From NCBI GenBank assembly GCA_965603285.1, contig CBFDCK010000067.1, positions 1 to 15,810 of the forward strand: a stretch of DNA of 15,810 nt, read 5' to 3'. Of the stretch, positions 8,210-14,225 are shown piece after piece (positions within the stretch are counted from its first letter, which is position 1; every line of letters begins with the position of its first letter). The notes under the pieces were generated by a model. The model was not told the DNA's origin. It saw only the letters and a list, made by a program, of their open reading frames with translations, and did no database searches. The position numbers were made by a program, and so were the translations under genes. This DNA is from JAUWPO01 sp965603285 (GTDB lineage: Bacteria; Chloroflexota; Anaerolineae; Anaerolineales; UBA4823).

Positions 8210-8359
8210 ATGACCTACCAGAGTGATTTTACCTTACCAACTGAATTACTTGAACAGATTGCAGTCGAAGGCTTTGATGAATTACCCGATTTAATCATGA
8301 TTATCGTCAATGCAGCCATATGCTTTCTCATAAAACTTTCCAGTTATGGTAGAATTTAA
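8210..8359 (+). pseudogene. Truncated IS256-family transposase (N-terminus only)
   Basis: The frame starts at ATG 8210 behind a good AAAGGAG (8196-8202) and encodes 49 residues. The segment 'LPTELLEQIAVEGFDELPDL' plus 'IMIIVNAA' matches the N-terminus I know for IS256-family (mutator) transposases: 'LP.ELLEqia..Gle.LPeliriliNaAM..ER..yL'. After NAA the similarity stops at once; 'MQ.ER..YLGA' is replaced by an unrelated hydrophobic tail and a stop at 8357-8359. The DDE catalytic domain is absent, so the element cannot transpose by itself. The sequence before it (GGTCTTGTGTA at about 8160-8170) could be a left inverted repeat, but no right partner is seen. It sits at the edge of an AT-rich patch and marks a past insertion or deletion. 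Confidence 0.8.
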
Positions 8360-8411
8360 TTAGATTTATTAAGGAAAAATGAAATATATCATTCTGTAAA
8401 TAAATTATCAC

Positions 8412-8418
8412 AAGGAGG
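8412..8418 (+). promoter_or_regulatory. Shine-Dalgarno for the two-repeat protein
   Basis: AAGGAGG sits six bases upstream of ATG 8425 and supports this start and the reality of the gene. Confidence 0.7.
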
Positions 8419-8424
8419 AATTCA

Positions 8425-8952
8425 ATGTTAACGGGAGGGACATCGGTGATGATGATCACTCACCAGCACCGTCTAAATTGCATTTTACCGACTGGAGGAC
8501 AGCGGCTTAAGGAAATCCTAAACGAAAGGACCACAGAATACTTACAAATTATTGATGTGCAGGTATTCCATAGTATCGACACAGACGTGTGTGTTGCTAA
8601 TTTACCCGATGCAATAATTAGTAAGTCATCAATCTGCCTAGTGATCATTCCAACCGAAAAACATGAAGCTCCGGAACAGAGAATGCTTAAAAGGATCAAA
8701 AAAAAACTGTATGATACATTTCTTTCTGTACTTTCCTACGAAGTTCAAGGCACAATACATTCGATAGATCCTCCTTATTCTCCACAATTAACAGATTATC
8801 TGGTTCACAATTTAAAAAATTTCTTTCCAATCACGAATGCTACGATTTCTCAAGTTAACAGCAGTGCCAAACCCCTAAAAGCGCCAGTCGTTATTGTCAA
8901 TAAAACCCACGTAGGTATCTTCAGTATTTGTGAAACACCCATAAAGCCATAG
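8425..8952 (+). CDS. Protein of unknown function with two DUF6812-like repeats
   Basis: This 175-residue, probably cytoplasmic protein has no signal peptide or membrane segment. The first repeat (about residues 10-76) reads 'HRLNCILPTGGQRLKEILN' then 'EYLQIIDVQVF', a linker, and 'IISKSSICLVI'. The second (about 100-170) reads 'YEVQGTIHS' then 'QLTDYLVHN', 'NFFPITNATIS', a linker, and 'VIVNKTHVGIF'. The order of elements matches: strand, loop, RL..L/QL..YL helix, aromatic, (D/N)-hydrophobic strand, final strand pair. The first pattern ('.G.l..p.g.RL.d.LN...fl.l.dv.v') is what I recall for DUF6812-type proteins; that name is a tentative recollection. Codon use is AT-rich, like the surrounding patch and unlike the flanking blocks. 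The strong Shine-Dalgarno argues that it is expressed. Function unknown. Confidence 0.7.
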   Translation: MLTGGTSVMMITHQHRLNCILPTGGQRLKEILNERTTEYLQIIDVQVFHSIDTDVCVANLPDAIISKSSICLVIIPTEKHEAPEQRMLKRIKKKLYDTFLSVLSYEVQGTIHSIDPPYSPQLTDYLVHNLKNFFPITNATISQVNSSAKPLKAPVVIVNKTHVGIFSICETPIKP

Positions 8953-9084
8953 ATTTCGTTAACCTAAAAAAATACTGAAAAAGAATTTATCTTAAGCCCT
9001 TTTTTTATATCTAGATTTTTCGTAATCCAAATGATGCTCGAATTATGGGGGTTGTATTGTCGTATAAGACAAAGGGAGCCGCCT
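8953..9084. other. AT-rich gap with a T-run
   Basis: No gene is seen. CCCTTTTTTTAT at 8997-9008 follows only a weak stem (AAGA-ATTTA-TCTT), so it is a doubtful terminator for the preceding gene. TTGTC-GTATAA-GACAA (9057-9072) is a 5-bp stem just before the next possible ribosome binding site. Together with the small ORFs that follow, 8953-9385 contains no confident gene. Confidence 0.4.
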
Positions 9085-9177
9085 ATGAACTCCTCTTCTA
9101 ACTTGCTATTTGCCATTTGCTATTCCGAACTTTTTCTCTCCCCTTCTGGCTTGCTATTTGCCACTTGCTATTCCTAA
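9085..9177 (+). CDS. Possible 30-residue repetitive hydrophobic peptide
   Basis: ATG 9085 lies six bases behind AAAGGGAG (9071-9078) and is followed by 30 codons ending in TAA. The peptide contains two related segments, NLLFAICYS and GLLFATCYS, 16 residues apart, because the 48-bp DNA repeat is in register with the frame. The good ribosome binding site is the main argument for translation; the repeat origin argues for chance. No family is recognised. Confidence 0.3.
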   Translation: MNSSSNLLFAICYSELFLSPSGLLFATCYS

Positions 9178-9183
9178 CTTTTT
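9102..9183 (+). repeat. Two-copy tandem repeat, 48-bp period
   Basis: Bases 9102-9135 and 9150-9183 are identical at 32 of 34 positions (differences at 9116/9164 and 9127/9175). Each copy is itself built from near-repeats (GCTATTTGCC, GCTATTCC). The intervening 14 bases are C/T-rich. It looks like a local duplication in non-coding or weakly coding DNA. Confidence 0.85.
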
Positions 9184-9368
9184 ATCCATCATTTGTTTCC
9201 AGAATTCTTCTAATTGTTGCCGTAATGATTGTCTTAAGGTATCATCGGGTTGAGACCTCCTTTTTAGTGATTTTCTTAACGATTCTGGTGTCTAAAATTG
9301 TTCCCAGGTCTTTTTACACACTTAACTCTACTATATCCTGGACAATGGCAAAGGGATTGTTTATTTAG
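9117..9368 (+). CDS. Doubtful small membrane ORF
   Basis: This 83-codon frame has only a TTG start, no clear Shine-Dalgarno, and begins inside the tandem repeat. The product would be very hydrophobic with two or three membrane segments (WLAICHLLFLTFY, ILLIVAVMIVL, FLVIFLTILV) separated by short basic loops. It ends 17 bases before the next gene, leaving just room for that gene's ribosome binding site. It may be the remnant of a longer membrane protein gene or a chance frame in AT-rich DNA. I do not recognise it. Confidence 0.25.
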   Translation: MLFRTFSLPFWLAICHLLFLTFYPSFVSRILLIVAVMIVLRYHRVETSFLVIFLTILVSKIVPRSFYTLNSTISWTMAKGLFI

Positions 9369-9380
9369 ATGAGGGTAAAT

Positions 9381-9389
9381 ATGTCATGA
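9381..9389 (+). promoter_or_regulatory. Two-codon upstream ORF overlapping the Usp start
   Basis: ATG TCA TGA occurs five bases after GAGGG (9371-9375), better spaced than the Usp ATG at 9386 (ten bases). Its TGA overlaps the Usp ATG as ATGA. Ribosomes starting at 9381 would stop and could restart on the Usp codon. This may be chance or a mild translational control. Confidence 0.3.
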
Positions 9390-10450
9390 AACGTTTTAAG
9401 AACATTCTCGTCGTTCTTGACCCTGAATCCGGGAATGAAACGCTCATCAAGCGTGCAGTGACCGTGGGTCAGAGAAACCAGGCCCAACTCACGGTGGTTG
9501 TTGTTATTAAAAAAGCGACTTTGCCGCTCCAAGCTGAGCCATCGGTGGTTGGTGAGGAACCTATCATCGATATTATTGAAGAAATTCCCTACGATACGCC
9601 TGTTCCGGTCACATCGAAATCACCGCAAGATTATCAGGAGCGCATTCCCGTCACGATTGAAGAAATTCCCCTGGATGTTCAAGAGCACATCATTCAGGAA
9701 GAAAAGCATGACCTGGAACAGATTGTCGCATCCATCCGGCAGGCTGGGGTCCAGGTCAGCAGTAAAGTGTTATCTGGATCGCCATTCGTTGAGATCATCC
9801 GTGAGGTATTGCGGGGTGGGTATGACCTCGTGATGATAACCGCCGAAAGTCGGAGAGGCTTGAAGGAAGCTTTGTTTGGCAGGACAACTATGCACCTGAT
9901 GCGCAAGTGTCCCTGCCCGGTCTGGGTCATGAATCCAGCCCAACCCGAACATTATAGCCACATCCTGGCTGCGGTCGATCCAAACCCGTTTTATGAGCAG
10001 CGGAACGCCCTCAACATTCAAGTTTTGGATCTGGCGACATCCCTGGCTCATCGAGAGCGTTGTGAACTTCTTATCATCCATACCTACACCAGTACCTTGG
10101 AATCCTACGTGCGGAGCGGGCGTATCAGTGTTCCCCAAAGTAAGTTAGACGAGTGGGGTCGAGAACTCCGAGACACACGCAGGCGTTCGCTTTTAGAACT
10201 ACTGCAGCTTTATGATTTAGAAAACCTGAACCACCAGGTATATTTATTGAAGGGGGAAGCGGGGATATTGATCCCCGCTCTGGCAGCGGCAAGAAAGGTC
10301 GAACTCATCGTCATGGGCACGTTGAGCCGCTCCGGAGTCGCCGGCTTTTTCATCGGCAACACCGCTGAAAAGGTCCTGCGTCAGGTGGATTGTTCTGTAC
10401 TGACCATCAAACCGGAGGGTTTTATCACACCAGTCAAACTGGATGCGTAA
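9386..10450 (+). CDS. UspE-like tandem universal stress protein
   Basis: This 354-residue cytoplasmic protein has two Usp (Rossmann-like) domains, as in UspE. Domain 1 (about 3-182) starts 'FKNILVVLDPESGN' and ends 'RKCPCPVWVMNP'. It carries an acidic insertion at roughly residues 45-105 with a repeated IEEIP motif, longer than in typical Usp domains. Domain 2 (about 190-345) starts 'YSHILAAVDPNPF' and ends 'GVAGFFIGNTAEKVL', 'DCSVLTIKPEGFITPVKLD', very close to the UspE C-terminus. The nucleotide-binding signature is altered: G311-T-L-S instead of G-x-x-G, and G324-N instead of G-S/T. Tandem Usp proteins respond to stress and starvation; a specific ligand is not shown. ATG 9386 is the start because ATG 9381 stops after two codons. 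It heads the rightward ion-transport block. Confidence 0.9.
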   Translation: MKRFKNILVVLDPESGNETLIKRAVTVGQRNQAQLTVVVVIKKATLPLQAEPSVVGEEPIIDIIEEIPYDTPVPVTSKSPQDYQERIPVTIEEIPLDVQEHIIQEEKHDLEQIVASIRQAGVQVSSKVLSGSPFVEIIREVLRGGYDLVMITAESRRGLKEALFGRTTMHLMRKCPCPVWVMNPAQPEHYSHILAAVDPNPFYEQRNALNIQVLDLATSLAHRERCELLIIHTYTSTLESYVRSGRISVPQSKLDEWGRELRDTRRRSLLELLQLYDLENLNHQVYLLKGEAGILIPALAAARKVELIVMGTLSRSGVAGFFIGNTAEKVLRQVDCSVLTIKPEGFITPVKLDA

Positions 10451-10541
10451 CCGAAGCATCCGTTAAGCATGCGTTCTTTAAGCATCTGCTTTAAGCATCC
10501 GTTCTTTGGATGCCAGATGCCGCATCCGTTTTTTGAATGCC
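10441..10541 (+). repeat. Cluster of GCATCC/GGATGC hairpin units between Usp and PII-CBS genes
   Basis: Several related units are packed here. GGATGC (10441-10446, inside the last Usp codons) can pair with GCATCC (10456-10461). TTAAGCATGCGTTCTTT (10463-10479) and TTAAGCATCTGCT (10478-10490) are half units. TTAAGCATCC-GTTCTTT-GGATGCC (10491-10514) is a full hairpin. GCATCC-GTTTTTT-GAATGC (10522-10540) is a second hairpin with one mismatch. The same unit recurs at 12731-12760, 15467-15490 and 15553-15574. Confidence 0.8.
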
Positions 10542-10558
10542 AACCTAAAGAGGAACTT

Positions 10559-11446
10559 ATGACACACCTATTGATTCTTATTTTAGATGACCTGACGTGT
10601 ATGCCTGATCTACTCCAAGCTTGGCGGGAAATCGGCGTACCGGGTACGACGATTCTGGAAAGTATGGGAGCATATAGGGTGGAATCTTGGCTCGACCGGG
10701 TGGGACTTGGGAGCCTCGATCGCCTGTTCGAAGCCAAAGAAGTGCGCCGGCGGACACTCTTAACCGCCATCGAAGACGATGAATTATTAGCTCGGACTAT
10801 TGCTGAAGCGGAGCGAGTGGTAGGTGGTTTTGACCGGCCTGACAGCGGTCTGTTACTGGTGTTGCCTGTAGCCCAGGTGAAGGGCTTGAAGAAAGTGATG
10901 CCGAAATTGGATGAGCAGGCATTACCGCCCGCTGTGTGGTCGAACTTTGAAATCCTGCGAAGCACCCCAGTTGAAGAAGTAGCCGCTGTCTTAGATTTGG
11001 AACCGACCATTGTCAATGCGGACACCCCTCTGGAGGATATTGCCCAAAAAATGCTGACCTATCCCAATGTTCACGTGGCATGCGTGGTGGCTGAAGACGG
11101 TCGGCTGGTGGGGTTGCTTAGATTACGTGTTCTTGCTGACAATATATTCTTCCATATCCTACCGGAAGAATTTCTCAGCGAAATCAGCGACCTGGATGAG
11201 GCGATGGAATTTGCTGACCGAAGTCATATGCGTACCGCAGGAGATGCCATGCAAGATCCCATCTGGGTGAAGCAAGGGGAAACTGTTAAGGATGCGTTCA
11301 AACGCATGCATGAGAACAATCTGACAGGACTGCCGGTAGTGAATGATTTATATCGTGTTGTGGGATACATCAATTTGCTGGAACTCTTGGCGATCTGCTG
11401 TAAGGAGAGTGAGGATGAAGTGAGCGGCGAGGAGCAGACACTTTGA
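10559..11446 (+). CDS. PII-like domain fused to a CBS pair; likely regulator of the downstream permease
   Basis: This 295-residue cytoplasmic protein begins with a ferredoxin-like segment (about 1-115): 'THLLILILDDLTCMPDLLQAW' and 'GVPGTTILES', then 'SGLLLVLPVAQVKGL'. This matches PII-superfamily signalling proteins in strand-helix-strand order and the 'G..GaTilEs.G' element. CBS1 spans about 140-190 and CBS2 about 226-282 (AMQDPIWVKQGETVKDAFKRMHENNLTGLPVVND). CBS pairs generally bind adenine nucleotides, and PII-like domains bind nucleotides or small metabolites. The stop codon overlaps the start of the permease gene, so the two are co-translated; by analogy with SbtB-SbtA this protein may gate the permease. 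ATG 10559 is chosen because AAAGAGG lies five bases upstream; the longer frame from 10469 would translate the repeat cluster. Confidence 0.85.
   Translation: MTHLLILILDDLTCMPDLLQAWREIGVPGTTILESMGAYRVESWLDRVGLGSLDRLFEAKEVRRRTLLTAIEDDELLARTIAEAERVVGGFDRPDSGLLLVLPVAQVKGLKKVMPKLDEQALPPAVWSNFEILRSTPVEEVAAVLDLEPTIVNADTPLEDIAQKMLTYPNVHVACVVAEDGRLVGLLRLRVLADNIFFHILPEEFLSEISDLDEAMEFADRSHMRTAGDAMQDPIWVKQGETVKDAFKRMHENNLTGLPVVNDLYRVVGYINLLELLAICCKESEDEVSGEEQTL
11429..11446 (+). promoter_or_regulatory. Internal Shine-Dalgarno and stop/start overlap (TTTGA)
   Basis: GAGGAG (11429-11434) precedes TTG 11443 by eight bases. The TGA of the upstream gene is 11444-11446, sharing bases with the TTG start. This is a typical translational coupling arrangement. 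Confidence 0.8.
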
Positions 11447-12705
11447 ACCCAATCTGGATTGCTGCGGTCATTTTTCTTATCTCGTACGCTGTGATCGTCT
11501 CTGATAGAGTACATCGCACGATAGCAGCCCTGTTAGGCGGGTTGACCATCATCCTTGTTGGCGTGCTTGACCAGTATCAAGCCTTCCAAGCGATTGACTG
11601 GAATGTAATCTTCTTGCTGGCAGGAATGATGATGATTGCCAATATGTTGCAGGAGACCGGTCTCTTTCAGTGGATCGCCATCCAGAGTGTCCGGCTGGGA
11701 AAGGGAAACACTTACCGTATCCTGGTCATCTTGGTGCTTGTAACGGCTGTCACCTCAGCGCTGCTCGATAATGTGACCATCGTTATATTGATGGCGCCGG
11801 TGACCCTATTTATTACAGCCAGACTGGGGATCAGCCCGCTGCCCTTTCTCATTGCTTTGATTCTGTCTTCCAACATTGGGGGGACTGCAACCCTGATCGG
11901 AGATCCGCCCAATATACTTATCGGCAGTGCCGCTGGCATTGATTTTCTCACATTCGCTGCCAACTTGGCTCCAATCGCAATACTAATCTTGATCGCCTTT
12001 ATCGGGCTGTCCTGGTTCCTTTTTAAGAAGGATCTGCAAGTTGCTAAAATAGACCCATTGAGCATAGAGGTTCTGGACACATCAGAATTGATCACCAACG
12101 CTCCATTGCTGAGAAAATCGCTCGTAGTTTTGGCCGGTGTACTCCTGGGTTTTCTATTTCACGGCGCCCTGCATATCGAGCCAGCCACCATTGCTTTAGC
12201 GGGTGCAACAGTCCTGATGCTGTGGGGACGAATTGATCCCGATCACGTACTGCGAGAAATCGAGTGGACTGCTCTCTTCTTCTTCATCGGTCTTTTCATC
12301 ATGGTAGAGGCGTTGGTGGAAGTGGGGATCATCGAAGCCGTAGCTCAAGCCGCACTGCGCTTGACGGATGGTAACCTTCAGATGACTTCAATGTTGTTGA
12401 TTTGGCTTTCGGCTGTTGCCTCTGGTGTTGTGGATAATATCCCCTACACAGCTACGATGATCCCAGTGGTAGAGAGCCTGGGACATGCCATGCCGGTGGG
12501 TCCGCTGTGGTGGTCGCTGGCTTTAGGCGCCTGTTTGGGGGGCAACGCTACACTTGTAGGTGCCGCGGCCAACGTTATCGTTGCCAACCTATCCGAAAAA
12601 AGCGGGCATCCAATAAGCTTTGGTCTCTTCCTGCGCTATGGTGTCATAACCACATTCCTATCCCTGGTACTGTCCAGCCTGTACGTGTGGGTACGCTACT
12701 TATAA
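11443..12705 (+). CDS. ArsB/NhaD-type (ion transporter superfamily) permease
   Basis: This 420-residue integral membrane protein has about eleven or twelve hydrophobic segments and the twofold internal repeat of the ion transporter superfamily (ArsB, NhaD, P protein, SLC13). The first half carries 'SALLDNVTIVILMAPVT' (about 105-121) and 'SNIGGTATLIGDPPNILIG' (about 144-162). The second half carries the matching 'SGVVDNIPYTATMIPVV' (about 327-343) and 'GACLGGNATLVGAAANVI' (about 363-380). The paired 'DN' and 'GG.AT.(I/V)G' motifs form the substrate and ion sites in this fold. The substrate cannot be read from sequence; arsenite, Na+/H+ exchange and carboxylates are all possible. No arsR, arsC or arsA is nearby, which makes arsenite less likely. 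Initiation is at TTG 11443, coupled to the PII-CBS gene. Confidence 0.9.
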   Translation: MNPIWIAAVIFLISYAVIVSDRVHRTIAALLGGLTIILVGVLDQYQAFQAIDWNVIFLLAGMMMIANMLQETGLFQWIAIQSVRLGKGNTYRILVILVLVTAVTSALLDNVTIVILMAPVTLFITARLGISPLPFLIALILSSNIGGTATLIGDPPNILIGSAAGIDFLTFAANLAPIAILILIAFIGLSWFLFKKDLQVAKIDPLSIEVLDTSELITNAPLLRKSLVVLAGVLLGFLFHGALHIEPATIALAGATVLMLWGRIDPDHVLREIEWTALFFFIGLFIMVEALVEVGIIEAVAQAALRLTDGNLQMTSMLLIWLSAVASGVVDNIPYTATMIPVVESLGHAMPVGPLWWSLALGACLGGNATLVGAAANVIVANLSEKSGHPISFGLFLRYGVITTFLSLVLSSLYVWVRYL

Positions 12706-12709
12706 GGAA

Positions 12710-12734
12710 TTAAACTTGCTGCCTGACAGTTTAA
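12710..12734. terminator. Inverted repeat just after the permease stop
   Basis: TTAAACT (12710-12716) pairs with AGTTTAA (12728-12734) across an 11-base loop, four bases after the stop codon. There is no T-run, so it is a weak terminator candidate. Its right arm overlaps the start of the hairpin repeat unit that follows. Confidence 0.35.
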
Positions 12735-12772
12735 GCATCCATCCTTCGGATACCGGATGCCGGCAATCTCCT
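12728..12772 (+). repeat. Hairpin repeat unit plus conserved GGCAATCTCC tail
   Basis: TTAAGCATCC (12731-12740) and GGATGC (12755-12760) form the outer stem, with a nested ATCC-TTC-GGAT (12741-12751). It continues into GGCAATCTCC (12762-12771), the same ten bases found at 15498-15507 inside the palindromic element. It is one arm of the family described at 10441-10541 and 15456-15585. Confidence 0.75.
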
Positions 12773-12894
12773 TGGGTGGGGTTGCTGTTGCTTTACCAGC
12801 ACGGGGTAGGGATTAATATAGTCGAGAATTTCAGATCTATCCGTCCAGAGGTGGTGGTTCGCTATCCCAACACACTCCTTTGAGAGGAGATTGC
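12763..12894 (+). promoter_or_regulatory. Possible ribosome-binding-site sequestering pairing before the CNNM gene
   Basis: GCAATCTCCT (12763-12772) is perfectly complementary over ten bases to AGGAGATTGC (12885-12894), which contains the AGGAG Shine-Dalgarno of the next gene (start ATG 12897). If both are on one transcript, pairing would close a 112-base loop and hide the ribosome binding site. The upstream arm is the conserved tail of the repeat unit. Seen in sequence; the regulatory meaning is inferred. Confidence 0.4.
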
Positions 12895-12896
12895 AG

Positions 12897-14183
12897 ATGT
12901 TTATTGATGTAGTTTTGATAGGAATATTGATATTGGCAAACGGATTCTTCGCCGCTGCAGAGATGGCATTGGTAACCACGCGCAGAACACGCCTGAAAGT
13001 GATTGAAAAAGCTGGTGATCAGCGAGCAGCCAAAGTCCTGGCTGTGCAAGATAATCCTGGAGATTTCTTGGCAATGGTGCAAATTGGCATCACCCTGGTT
13101 GGTACAACAGCCGCGGCTGTAGGGGGCGCTGAGATAGTTCGGATTCTCTCGCCGTTTATCGCCAGCATCCAGCGGCTGGCACCGTATGCGCAGGAAATCG
13201 CATTAGTAATTGTGGTCGTCGTCATCACCTACTTCACCCTTGTTTTTGGCGAACTTGTACCCAAGCGGTTAGCTATACGTAACGCGGAAAACATATCCTT
13301 GTCATTCTCTAGCCCGCTTGGTTTGCTCTCCCGCCTGGCCCACTTGCCAATCCGTGCGCTATCTTTTTCGGCCGATGTAGTGCTGAAATTAATTGGTAGC
13401 TCTGAAGAAAAATACCCATCCACCAGCTCCGAAGAAATCGAACTGCTCATACAACAAGGAACCGCTGAAGGAGTGATCCAACCCGTGGAAAAGAGGTTGA
13501 TCAGCGGTGTCTTTGATTATACCGACCGCCGTGTACAGGACGTGATGACACCACGTACTTCCATCGTTGCCCTGGATGTAGAGACTTTACCCTCAGAAGC
13601 ATTGAGAATGGCGAAGCGATTTGGCTATTCTCGTTTCCCGGTTTATCACAACGACCTGGACCAAGTGGTGGGTTACGTTCACATCAAAGATATTATTTGG
13701 GCTCAAGCGGATTCCGACTTAAAATCACATACCCGTGAAGTCCATTTCATCCCCAGTGGCGCATCGCTGCCTAACGCTTTCGACGTTCTCACAAAAGCTG
13801 GGAGGCATATGGCCATCGTGCTGGATGAATACGGCGGCACACATGGTCTTCTAACCTTAGAGGATATGCTGGAGGAGATTGTTGGTGAGATTGAGGATGA
13901 ACACAGTCCAATAACTGAGCAACTGGTACATCACGCGAACGGAGGTTGGATTTTTGCTGGAACTACTCCGATCTCGGAAGTAGCCGAACTGCTTGGAGTC
14001 GATTTCCAACCGCAAGGAATATACACTTCCCTGGCCGGATTTATCCTGGCAAGCCTGGGGAAAATCCCCGAAGCTGGCGAACAAATCGGCAAACACGGCT
14101 ATATTTTCACTGTGAAAGAAATGGATCGATTACGCATTGCCAGCATCCATGTTCGCCACAATGTTCTCCAAACGAAGAAGTAG
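12897..14183 (+). CDS. CNNM/CorC-family protein: DUF21, CBS pair, CorC_HlyC domain
   Basis: This 428-residue membrane protein has the full family order. The DUF21 transmembrane domain (about 1-195) opens with 'ANGFFAAAEMALVTTRRTRL' and carries the signature GELVPK at 118-123. The cytoplasmic CBS pair spans about 210-340, with DVMTPR at 215-220 and 'VLDEYGGTHGLLTLEDMLEE' from 308. The C-terminal CorC_HlyC domain (about 345-425) includes 'GGWIFAGTTPISEVAELLGV' and 'YIFTVKEMDRLRI'. Bacterial members export or control Mg2+ and sometimes Co2+ and are often mislabelled haemolysins. CBS domains in this family bind Mg-ATP. ATG 12897 fits AGGAG at 12885-12889 with seven bases between; the in-frame TTG at 12891 is too close. 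The 191-base gap upstream carries a repeat unit. Confidence 0.93.
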   Translation: MFIDVVLIGILILANGFFAAAEMALVTTRRTRLKVIEKAGDQRAAKVLAVQDNPGDFLAMVQIGITLVGTTAAAVGGAEIVRILSPFIASIQRLAPYAQEIALVIVVVVITYFTLVFGELVPKRLAIRNAENISLSFSSPLGLLSRLAHLPIRALSFSADVVLKLIGSSEEKYPSTSSEEIELLIQQGTAEGVIQPVEKRLISGVFDYTDRRVQDVMTPRTSIVALDVETLPSEALRMAKRFGYSRFPVYHNDLDQVVGYVHIKDIIWAQADSDLKSHTREVHFIPSGASLPNAFDVLTKAGRHMAIVLDEYGGTHGLLTLEDMLEEIVGEIEDEHSPITEQLVHHANGGWIFAGTTPISEVAELLGVDFQPQGIYTSLAGFILASLGKIPEAGEQIGKHGYIFTVKEMDRLRIASIHVRHNVLQTKK

Positions 14184-14189
14184 AATGTA

Positions 14190-14208
14190 GCTTCCCGAAA
14201 TGGGGAGC
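14190..14208. other. Hairpin between CNNM stop and the next start
   Basis: GCTTCCC (14190-14196) pairs with GGGGAGC (14202-14208) across a 5-base loop, with one G-T wobble. It ends three bases before the AGAGGTG ribosome binding site of the next gene. No T-run follows, so it may tune or separate translation rather than end transcription. Confidence 0.4.
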
Positions 14209-14225
14209 CCTAGAGGTGAATTATC

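Noticed and set aside
10441..10541. Short CRISPR array
   Set aside because: Units are hairpins of uneven length and spacing with no unique spacers, and no cas gene is present.
10469..10558. 30-residue N-terminal extension of the PII-CBS protein
   Set aside because: It would translate the hairpin repeat cluster, has no Shine-Dalgarno, and the PII-like domain begins exactly at ATG 10559.
10381..11025. 214-codon minus-strand frame antisense to the Usp and PII-CBS genes
   Set aside because: It runs opposite two well-supported genes, is Ser/Arg-rich low complexity, and has no ribosome binding site or family match.
11443..12705. Arsenite efflux pump (arsB) as a firm gene name
   Set aside because: The superfamily motifs fit several substrates, and no ars regulator, reductase or ATPase gene is in the window.
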